A stretch of DNA of 64,000 nucleotides from Pyronema omphalodes. Lineage: Eukaryota; Ascomycota; Pezizomycetes; Pezizales; Pyronemataceae. The DNA is taken from NCBI GenBank assembly GCA_024516155.1, contig JAJJXM010000107.1, positions 35,322 through 99,321 of the forward strand, in the 5' to 3' direction. Of the stretch, positions 23,138 through 31,015 are shown in pieces; within the stretch, counting starts at the first letter, position 1, and each line of letters opens with the position of its first letter. The notes below the pieces were generated by a model. It was not told the origin of the DNA and did not search any database. It saw only the letters and a program-made list of their open reading frames with translations. The translations under genes were made by a program, and so were the position numbers.

Positions 23138-23560
23138 CTATGGGTGTCTAACTGCCTTCAGTGTACCACGTCGAAATCCATCAACTACCTCCCGTAGCTC
23201 GGACTTATGGGTACTGATCAGTTTTGCCTCGATGTCCTCCTCCTCCCCGTGTATCCACGTTGAGGGTATCTCCCAATGCAATTTCCGCAGTTTCATAGCT
23301 AGGTTGAGCCCACCAGGCTTTCGAGGAATAGCCGTGAGTTCAGGAATTTTCATCCTAGTGGTTCCATCTGCCACCCATTAGATTACTACTAATATCAGTC
23401 AGAAATATTGAAGAACATACTGATTGCTTTGAGAATCAGTAAGGCAGCTTCCGATCTTAACCCATCCTTCACGCGGCCCTCTTTAGCAGCTACCTTTAAT
23501 ACCTCAATTGCCTTCTCAGCAATCTTGCCACCCTTGCACATCATCTCAAACTCCCCTGCA
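23138..23560 (-). pseudogene. KDZ companion gene, 3' part (end of exon 2 and exon 3)
   Basis: On the minus strand, exon 2 resumes at 23560 after the LINE derivative and reads GEFEMMCKGGKIAEKAIEVL to a donor GTATGT. The intron 23368-23420 (53 bp) ends GGCAG, and exon 3 runs from 23367 to a stop at 23138. Phase is kept across the intron. The C-terminal part is rich in basic and acidic residues (KLRKLHWEIPSTWIHGEEED). I do not recognise a domain. The gene converges with the transposase across the element. The insertion at 23561-25561 breaks it, so it is inactive now, but its frame is undamaged on both sides. Confidence 0.65.
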
Positions 23561-25561
23561 AAAAAGACCCACACCACACGGCAACGGCGACCCCCCCTCT
23601 GCATTCTCAACAACGAGCACCAAAACCCCCGGTTTTCTCATCGGATTCGGATTCGCAGCACTCTGTTACGTTATTCTCTGAATTTTCAGGGAATTCTACG
23701 TTGTTTTTGTTGACTTTTGTCGCAAAATCAGAGTTTTCACGAGTTTTGGCTTACCCCACCTCACGAAATGTCGCCAAAACAACGACAGAACAACGCCCGA
23801 CGATCGAAACGGTCCGAAAACGCGTACAATGTTCTAGCCGACCTTCCTCATGATGGATCTACTCCTACTCTGGATGGAAGAGATGGAAAAGTTGATGAAG
23901 TTGATGGAAACTTCGCTGGAAAGCCCTTCCAGAGGGTGGTCTTGGCACAATCACCAGTTCCTTCGGCTTCAACATCGCAGCAACAGGCGACAACTGAACA
24001 CAGCCGGTTTAGTGACTACCGTCGCATGATGGTATCTGCATTTAATAAGGCAGTCGCAGTTGACGACAACTATGCCACCCTAGATCAACTGTTCATAGAC
24101 AACTACGCCGAACTCACTGGAGCCAACTTCCTGGGGATACAACAGATCCACCGGGATACACAGCGACGCTTCAATACCCTCGATGACACCATACGCAACA
24201 ACAGCGATGAGATGCGCCACAGATTCGACGTCATGATGACGAAATTCAACGTTCTGCTCGGCGAAAACACGAAGCTGCGCGCAGCATACGACTCTACACA
24301 GGCCGAAACAGCAGCTCTCAAGGCTGCTGTGGACGCCCTGACGAAGAAAATCGACGAACAGCAACAAGTCATTTCGGCTCCCCCCTCACCGAACCTCACG
24401 GCCTCTTCCTCAGCGATGGAAGAGATGACTATGCAGCTCTCCGTCGTCCAACATGACATTCAGGATGTCCTGGACGCTGTTCGCAACCCTCCTGGCAAGA
24501 GAAAGCGAAGGGGAAGCGACCAGAACACCGAACCCACCTCACCGACAAACAGACGACCGGTGAACCACAAACCGAGAGCGGCATCACCGGTGCAAAGCCT
24601 GATGCACTCAAAACATGCGACTACCGCCGCCCAGGACAAGCTTGATGCCCTCAAGCCTATGTCCCCCCAACCTCTCCTCGCGATCACGTCAACCGATGCG
24701 ACACCGGAACCTCACCCTGACAGTCCATCTGCTCAGGACACACCTCTACCCGACGCCCCAAGCACTGCCCCTGCTGAGACGAACGGATGGAAGACTGTGG
24801 GGGCGAAGGCTACACAGAGGAAGAAGCAGAAAGCGAAGGAGACGACACCTACGGCAGCGCCACCCAGCAAGACCCCTACAACAAAGAATGGTGGACGGGG
24901 AAAGAATACCCACCAACCCAGAACGACAACCTCCTCTGCAAAGAAGACTTGGGCAGAAGTCGTCAAGAGCGGAGGCATCAACGTCCTGATTGTGCTTGGG
25001 AATGGCAATCTTGGACTGACAACACCACCGACAAGAAGGGGAGAGAGGCGAGGGGGAGCAGCTAGGAGGCTGAGGAAGACGGAAGGAGAAGGGGAGAGAG
25101 GGGAGGAGAAGAGGGGCAGGGCGGGCCCGGGTGTCTCAAAGGGCAAAGAGTCAGGAGACACCGGCGGAGGAGGGGAGAGAGGAGAGGAGAGTGGGGGCAC
25201 GGGTGGCCCGGCGGCTGTTTAACTTTGCTTTGGTTTTGTTTTTGCTTTGTGGAGGAAATAAAGGAGGAAAAATGGTTAAAAATGGGAGGGGAAGGGAGGA
25301 GGAAAGGGAGGAGCCCGGCGAGGCGGCCTCTGTGCAAGCAGGGCACTGGGAACATCAGACGCGCTTGGACAAGAAACCCCCGTAGTAACAGTGGGGACAG
25401 ACCCCACAACCACAACGATCAAGAGGAGGAGACTGGTAGAGGTGGAGACTGGGTTTTTGCTTTTACATTTCTTTCTTCTTCTCTTTTGTATTTATCTGTC
25501 CCTTGTCATAACCTTCGGGTTGCAAACAAGTAATGAGAGAACAAACAAACAAACAAACAAA
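23561..25561 (+). mobile_element. ORF1-only LINE derivative, copy 2 (full length, 2.0 kb)
   Basis: It is flanked by the 14-bp TSD CAAACTCCCCTGCA (23547-23560 and 25562-25575) and ends in an (ACAA)n tail. It contains a leader with a C-run, ORF1 of 485 codons, and a 3' UTR with a stem-loop at 25502-25530. No endonuclease or reverse transcriptase is present, so it must be mobilised in trans. It lies in exon 2 of the KDZ companion gene. Confidence 0.92.
23768..25222 (+). CDS. ORF1 protein of the LINE derivative, intact (485 aa)
   Basis: The first ATG is MSPKQRQNNARRSK; the frame is open without ATG for 17 codons upstream. Parts in order: a basic N-terminus; a Ser/Gln linker; a ~45-residue segment hypervariable between copies (about residues 77-118); a conserved LGIQQIHRDTQRRFNTLDDTIRNN start of a long coiled coil (about 120-200, heptads with AALKAAVDALTKK); a KRKRRGS basic cluster; a Pro/Thr-rich region; KKTWAEVVKSGG; and a Gly/Arg/Glu-rich tail translated from the purine-rich 3' region. 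Likely role by family: RNA binding and trimerisation in the LINE ribonucleoprotein. The usual CCHC knuckles of LINE ORF1 are missing; they occur in the fragment at 63313-63541. Confidence 0.75.
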   Translation: MSPKQRQNNARRSKRSENAYNVLADLPHDGSTPTLDGRDGKVDEVDGNFAGKPFQRVVLAQSPVPSASTSQQQATTEHSRFSDYRRMMVSAFNKAVAVDDNYATLDQLFIDNYAELTGANFLGIQQIHRDTQRRFNTLDDTIRNNSDEMRHRFDVMMTKFNVLLGENTKLRAAYDSTQAETAALKAAVDALTKKIDEQQQVISAPPSPNLTASSSAMEEMTMQLSVVQHDIQDVLDAVRNPPGKRKRRGSDQNTEPTSPTNRRPVNHKPRAASPVQSLMHSKHATTAAQDKLDALKPMSPQPLLAITSTDATPEPHPDSPSAQDTPLPDAPSTAPAETNGWKTVGAKATQRKKQKAKETTPTAAPPSKTPTTKNGGRGKNTHQPRTTTSSAKKTWAEVVKSGGINVLIVLGNGNLGLTTPPTRRGERRGGAARRLRKTEGEGERGEEKRGRAGPGVSKGKESGDTGGGGERGEESGGTGGPAAV

Positions 25562-26297
25562 CAAACTCCCCTGCACTCCCTCCTTGCTTGCACATCAATG
25601 CATAATATTCATATCCCTTTCCCATTGATGTGAATAAAACTGGACCAAGATTCTCAGAGGGTACTGCCCTGCAGATTGTATGGATTTGCTGACGCTCAAG
25701 CAGGACTAGCTGAGGATTTAACCATCAGTATAAACAGTGATATATAATTAGATACTCCGGAATATAACTTACCTGCTTTTTGAGATTCTTCAGACTTTGT
25801 TTCTGTATTTCCTTGTGTGACTTCAGACGCACCTCTGACTCCTCATGAATATCAGTATGCCCTGAATCCAGTTCGCTATCATCAACAGAAGTAGCTCCAG
25901 TAGATCCCTTTGCCAACCTTTCATACTTTTGACGCAGCTCTGGTTCTGTATCCCATCGCTGCTTCATGTATTGTTGGTAGTCACCCTTGAGACCTGGACG
26001 GCTCTTATTGTATGCCACACCTGCATTCTGTTGGAGTAGCTCCTCTGGAGCATTATCTTTTTCATGATGTAGAAAGAGGTTCCAGGCATTGGGCTTTCTG
26101 GTCTGAAGCCGAGGCAACTCACCAGGAATATAGAAGCCAGCAGCCAACAGAAGCTGATCAGCGCTATATTCACCACATCTCTTAGAGATCCGCTGTGCTT
26201 GTGCTAGTATGATGTCCATGAGCTCTCTGACATACATATTGTCTGCCTCTGGCATACCCTGCTGATTGACTGGATGTTGCATTGCAGTGATGTTCAT
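25562..26297 (-). pseudogene. KDZ companion gene, 5' part (exon 1 and start of exon 2), HMG-box-like
   Basis: Exon 1 runs from the ATG at 26297 to 25773; the intron 25710-25772 (63 bp) has CAG/GTAAGT and CCTCAG; exon 2 starts at 25709. Splicing is in phase. Exon 1 contains RKPNAWNLFLHHEKD ... YQQYMKQRWDTEPELRQKYERLAKGS, a pattern resembling an HMG box (a P-NA-LF start, then a W...E..Y helix). That would make this a DNA-binding protein. Exon 2 goes on as LVLLERQQIHTICRAVPSEN and joins 23560 once the LINE derivative and one TSD copy are removed. The frame upstream of 26297 enters the subterminal repeats, so the promoter probably lies there. The HMG assignment is by eye and uncertain. Confidence 0.6.
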
Positions 26298-26477
26298 GAT
26301 GTTGAAGATGCTGCTGATATGGGGATCAATGGTGACACAGGAGTTGTTGGGTGACACAAGACTTGGTTGATCAGACTCCACAGATTTCTCGTTGGACGTC
26401 TGATTGCTTGGCGCCAGCAACGCCCCAGCAGAGCACAACCACTCGCTTACAACATTGGTGCTGTTTCCAGTCACCAA

Positions 26478-27362
26478 TTTTTTTTTTTTTTTTTTTTAAA
26501 ACATGGTCACGCGAATAAGTATATTTAAATGCTTTTAATTCATCGCAAAAGCGATGGAACAATTTTTTTTATTTTTAAAAGATGTTGTTTTTGATCCAAA
26601 AGATTTGGAGCGGGGCGACGCCCCAGCGGAGCAGCACCACTCGCTTACGACATTGGTGCTGTTTCCAGTCACCAATTTTTTTTTTTTTTTTTCAAAACAT
26701 GGTCACGCGAATAAGTATATTTAACAGCTTTTAATTCGTCGCAAAAGCGATAGAATAATTTTTTTTATTTTTAAAAGATGTCGTTTTTGATCCAGAAGAT
26801 TTGGAGCGGGGCGACGCCCCAGCGGAGCAGCACCGCTCGCTTACGACATCGGTGCTGTTTCCAGTCACCAATTTTTTTTTTTTTTTTTTCAAAACATTGT
26901 CACGCGAATAAGTATATTTAACAGCTTTTAATTCATCGCAAAAGCGATGGAATAATTTTTTTTATTTTTAAAAGATGTTGTTTTTGATCCAGAAGATTTG
27001 GAGCGGGGCGACGCCCCAGCGGAGCAGCACCGCTCGCTTACGACATTGGTGCTGTTTCCAGTCACCAATTTTTTTTTTTTTTTTTTTTCAAAACATTGTC
27101 ACGCGAATAAGTATATTTAACAGCTTTTTATTCATCGCAAAAGCGATGGAATAATTTTTTCTCATATTTAAAAGATGTTGTTTTTGATCCAAAAGATTTG
27201 GAGCGGGGCGACGCCCCAGCGGAGCAGCACCGCTCGCTTACGACATTGGTGCTGTTTCCAGTCACCAATTTTTTTTTTTTTTTTTTCAAAACATTGTCAC
27301 GCGAATAAGTATATTTAACAGCTTTTTATTCATCGCAAAAGCGATGGAACAATTTTTTTTAT
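26478..27362 (-). repeat. KDZ right subterminal tandem repeats (about five units)
   Basis: These are inverted copies of the left array at 3927-4612, with the same A/T homopolymers, TCGCAAAAGCGAT palindrome and GGGGCGACGCCCC stem. The right side holds one more unit than the left. Confidence 0.9.
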
Positions 27363-27485
27363 TCTTGAAATCTCATGTTTGAGTAAAAAATGTTTTGAAG
27401 CCGGGCGGCTGCCCTGCGGGCCACCATCAAATTAGTTGGAGGCGGCGTGTAACTAAGTTGATGGTGGAGTTCCACCCGTTAGGTG
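27363..27485 (-). repeat. KDZ right terminal inverted repeat
   Basis: Read on the minus strand it begins CACCTAACGGGTGGAACTCC as on the left. It is followed directly by the second copy of the CTGCTACG duplication. Confidence 0.92.
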
Positions 27486-28218
27486 CTGCTACGCCATCAT
27501 GAAGTGATAGGGATAGGGTTAGGGCAAGGGGCTGGGCCCCTTGCCGGGGATTTTTATATGTTAGGAGTTATTTATTATTTTGGATTTATTTTAGGTATCA
27601 CGGCGGCTAGGAAAATGTTGGAATCTTTACTTATCTCTTTTGGTATGTACTCTTTCTTTATTATTTGGAATCACGGCGGTTAGCCAGGTAGTTATCTCTT
27701 TTTGGTATGTACTCTTTCTTTGCTATTTGAAATCACGGCGGTTAGCCAGGTAGTTATCTCTTTTGGTATGTACTCTTTCCTTGTTATTATTATTTGGAAT
27801 TACGGCGGTTAGTTATCTTTGGTATGTATTGTTCCCTTGCTTTCTTATTTGGAATTACGGCGGTTGGCAAAGGGTGGGGAATGTTGGTCATGTATGTAGT
27901 TATCACGGCGGTTAGCATCGGGAGCATTCTCCGCAGGCGGAGAATGCTGAGTCACGAGTCATGAAGGAGAAAAGTATAAGAGGAGGAAATTTGTATGTAG
28001 TTTATTTCTTCACGCAATCAAGTTTCTATTTACCACAATCCTATCTACAAAAGTTCCCTTGTGATATCCCATCTCTCCAAACTCACCTGTGATTTCCCAG
28101 CCCCAAAAACCCTTGCCCATTCCCAACTTACCAGCCTTACCTAACCCGCCGCCGCCCTCCTCGCCGGCGAAACCCCCGCGCTGCCTGTCGTCAGTAACCG
28201 TGGATACGGATTCTGATA
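27486..28218 (+). repeat. Gypsy A 5' LTR, remaining part
   Basis: This continues the LTR after the KDZ element. 27590-27915 has four to five imperfect ~60-bp tandem repeats (ATCACGGCGGTTAGCCAGG, then TATCTCTTTTGGTATGTACT). A perfect 12-bp-stem hairpin lies at 27923-27948 (AGCATTCTCCGC / GCGGAGAATGCT). It is followed by TGAGTCA and GAGTCAT, two bZIP (Gcn4/AP-1 type) sites. TATAAG is at 27975-27980. The predicted transcript start lies near 28011, where ACGCAATCAA (28012-28021) is complementary to the primer-binding site. Confidence 0.88.
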
Positions 28219-28219
28219 T

Positions 28220-28229
28220 TTGATTGCGT
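28220..28229 (+). promoter_or_regulatory. Gypsy A primer-binding site, complementary to its own LTR
   Basis: TTGATTGCGT, one base after the LTR, is the reverse complement of ACGCAATCAA at 28012-28021. That complement lies 37 nt after the start of the TATA-like box, where transcription would begin. This is the arrangement of Tf1-type self-priming. Confidence 0.75.
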
Positions 28230-29375
28230 CCTGTGTACGACACCCAACGCGGAACGAAGACCCAGAAAACCCAGAAAACCCAGAAGACCCAGAAAACCCA
28301 GAAGAAGGCGCACACAGTGGCGTCCTTTCAGCTAAAAGAGCTCGGAGAACATATCGAACAAGAACCGACCGGATTGGCAAGCCCAGTGACCCCCGAACAA
28401 CCATCCAGACCACAGACCCCCGAATCACCCGAACTCCCCCATACCTCTACCGACGAACCTGCGGAAATGGCGACCCCGGCAGGATTGGGACTTGTCACTC
28501 CGGTCACGATGACCCAGGAGCAGTTGAACCAGATCCTCATTCAACTCCATCGCCCCACGACAAACAGTAACCCCAAGGTGGAAGACCCGGAGCTATACTA
28601 CGGTGAACGGACCAAGCTGAGGGCATTCCTGAATCAATGCGAACTGAAGTTCAATTGTGAAGGGAATAGATTCGACACCGAACAGAAAAAGGTGAACTAT
28701 GCGAGCTCCCGCTGTAGAGGTAACGCTTGGGCATGGATCGAGCCGTCCATCAAGGAGGGGAAAAGCGTATACACGACCTGGGAGGCCTTTAAGACTGCTG
28801 TCAGTAGGGCTTTCGGGGAAGCCGACTCAAAAGAAGTAGCAAGAAGAAAGCTCAAGATGATCAGGCAGGGCGCGCGATCCGCCGCTGCATACTGGGCCGA
28901 ATTTCAAAGGATCAAATCCGATTTAAGATATAATGACGAGACCTACATCGATCAATTCAGTGATGGACTAAACACAGACGTCCAACGAGAGTTGGCACTC
29001 CTTGACGAACGACCAACGGATCTCACGGAGTTCGCCAACAAGGCCATAGCGTTAGACAACCAACTATTCAATTTCCGAACCCTGAGGACTCGATATGAAC
29101 CTCAATTCTATCACCACCCCCATCTTAAGGGGCAGGGACACGACTCTCGACTCTCCGACCCCGAACCAATGGAATTAGATTCCACTCGTCGACCGAAACC
29201 AAGGGATAGGACAGAGGAGGATAGGCGGAAGCGGAATAACGAATGTTTTAACTGTGGGAAGGTGGGACACTACGCTGCGAAGTGCCCAAGTAAGAAATTA
29301 TTCAGAGCAGCGGAAACTACATTGGTAGAAGAAGGACTCGGTGAGACGTCGGGAAAAGAGAGTCCCCAGGAATAA
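28224..29375 (+). CDS. Gypsy A Gag (383 codons open, no ATG at the start)
   Basis: The frame opens right after a TGA in the primer-binding site. It has no ATG until about 28467, yet FQLKELGE upstream of that ATG is conserved in gypsy B, so translation seems to start earlier. The N-terminus holds a KTQKTQKTQ repeat. The capsid domain spans VEDPELYYGERTKLRAFL to LDERPTDLTEFANKAI; the zinc knuckle is CFNCGKVGHYAAKC. The stop at 29373 is preceded by a -1 slippery heptamer. Role: virus-like particle and RNA packaging. Confidence 0.85.
   Translation: MRPVYDTQRGTKTQKTQKTQKTQKTQKKAHTVASFQLKELGEHIEQEPTGLASPVTPEQPSRPQTPESPELPHTSTDEPAEMATPAGLGLVTPVTMTQEQLNQILIQLHRPTTNSNPKVEDPELYYGERTKLRAFLNQCELKFNCEGNRFDTEQKKVNYASSRCRGNAWAWIEPSIKEGKSVYTTWEAFKTAVSRAFGEADSKEVARRKLKMIRQGARSAAAYWAEFQRIKSDLRYNDETYIDQFSDGLNTDVQRELALLDERPTDLTEFANKAIALDNQLFNFRTLRTRYEPQFYHHPHLKGQGHDSRLSDPEPMELDSTRRPKPRDRTEEDRRKRNNECFNCGKVGHYAAKCPSKKLFRAAETTLVEEGLGETSGKESPQE
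29351..29357 (+). other. -1 ribosomal frameshift site G_GGA_AAA, gypsy A
   Basis: Gag codons are TCG GGA AAA GAG. Shifting back one base enters the pol frame, which is open from here to the protease. The same heptamer sits at the same place in gypsy A2, B and E. Confidence 0.75.
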
Positions 29376-31015
29376 AAGGAAAAGGTGGATTCCTGGGGCA
29401 ACTGTCGCACACCAGTTCAACCACGGCAGGACCGGCGGATAGAATCTCGAGTGTAGGACCATACGGAAGAAACGAAAAAATTATCCTGCGAGTAAAATTA
29501 ATCGGACGAAATAAGAAAGAATACCACACAACGGCCATGATCGACTGCGGGGCCACGGAGAATTTTATAGATCGAAAATATGTGAGACAGCAGGGATTGC
29601 CCTGCGCGAAAAAATTAACCCCACGAAAGGTTCTCGCTGTAGACGGACGGGAATTGGATGGGGGCCCAGTAACCCACGATGCCATGGAGACCATGGTGAT
29701 CAACGACCATAGGGAAGATATTAGGCTCCACTGTATTACCATTGGCAACGCACCCATTATCCTGGGACTGCCTTGGTTGCGGAAACACAATCGCAGCATC
29801 GACTGGAAGGAAGGAAGGATTGTCTTCAACTCCGAGAAATGCGGAAAGAACTGCCTTCCTACCTCGCCCCATGCCACAACCGTGTCGGAACGGGGGGCAG
29901 AAAAAGAATATAATCAACGAATACATGAGGACGCGGAGCACGCCTATGGTATGGAAGGGCCGAAGGAGATGCTCCAGACGGATGAGGAAGATGAGCTTCG
30001 CATCCAAGAGATGTGGGGAGAAAGTATAGAAGAGGATGAAGAAGGAGAAGAAGTGGAAGAGTCGGAGGACGAGGATATGGAAAGCGTACAGGGATCTAGG
30101 CGCGCGGAATCCAATGAGGTTGATCCCGACTCGCCTCAGTGCGCTTCGCGGCAACCCCCGCAAGCGCCAGCCAACCAGAGGGAACCGGGGAACTGGGAAA
30201 CCGCTCCCGCCAAATCAACCGCTACTGCGCCAACCAACCAGGAAGAACCGGGGAACTGGGAAACCGCTCCCGCCAAATCAATTGCCACTTCCGGGGAATT
30301 GGAACTCGCGAGTACCATAATCCGAGCGGGGAAGAACAAACCTGACTCCCTGGAAGAAATAATACCACCGGAATATGCAGATTACCTCTCCGTATTCAGG
30401 GAAAAAGAGGCGGTAGGGTTGCCTCAGCACCGACATCATGACCACCGGATCCCCTTGATGGACGGAAAGGTTCCGCCGTTCGAACCCCTGCGAGACCTCG
30501 ATGAGGAACGCCTGCGAGTGCTGAGGGATTACTTGGAAGAGAATGAAAGGAGGGGTTGGGTCCGACGGTCGACGTCTCCAGCGGGAGCCCCAATCCATTT
30601 CGTTAAGAAAAAGGATGGTACCTTACGGTTATGCGTCGACTACCGACGACTCAACGAAATCACAATCAAGGATCGCACCCCACTCCCGCTGATAGGGGAA
30701 GCGTTGGATAGACTTTCCAACGCCAAGATCTATACCAAATTGGATGTGCGAGATGCATACCATAACCTCCGAATAGCCACAGGAAATGAATGGAAAACTG
30801 CGTTCCGTACCAAGTACGGTCTATACGAGTATTTGGTGATGCCATTTGGTTTGACAAATGCTCCAGCTTCGTTTCAACGATGGATGAACGAAGTATTAAG
30901 TGATTACCTCGACATCTTTTGCATCGCCTATCTCGACGACATATTGATTTACTCGGATAATCTGGCGGAGCATCAGAGACACGTACGCATGGTCCTGGAA
31001 AGGTTAAGGGACGTA
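29358..31015 (+). pseudogene. Gypsy A Pol, segment 1: protease and reverse transcriptase
   Basis: This is the -1 frame after the slippery site. The protease active site is MIDCGATENF (Asp-Cys-Gly instead of Asp-Ser/Thr-Gly, the same in gypsy B and E). An acidic linker (EEDEEGEEVEESEDED) and two repeats of GNWETAPAKS follow. RT motifs are LCVDYRRLNE, YLVMPFGLTNAP and the catalytic AYLDDILIY. The composite LINE derivative interrupts it at 31015. Confidence 0.88.

Larger units (their letters stand above)
3793..27485 (+). mobile_element. KDZ-class DNA transposon, 23.7 kb including later insertions
   Basis: Both ends are inverted copies starting CACCTAACGGGTGGAACTCC and are flanked by the 8-bp duplication CTGCTACG (3785-3792 and 27486-27493), lying in the gypsy A 5' LTR. 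Subterminal ~195-bp tandem repeats occur at both ends in inverted orientation. The left gene is a KDZ transposase; the right gene, transcribed convergently, is a spliced companion gene. Later insertions are gypsy D, a foldback element and an ORF1-only LINE derivative. Without those three, roughly 6.5 kb of original element remains. An 8-bp TSD and subterminal repeats agree with what is known for Zisupton elements. Confidence 0.9.

Noticed and set aside
21209..23151. Several open frames of 400-576 codons on the plus strand
   Set aside because: They are translations of the ~56-bp minisatellite, open in all three frames and mirrored at 16579-17941 on the other strand; no codon signal.
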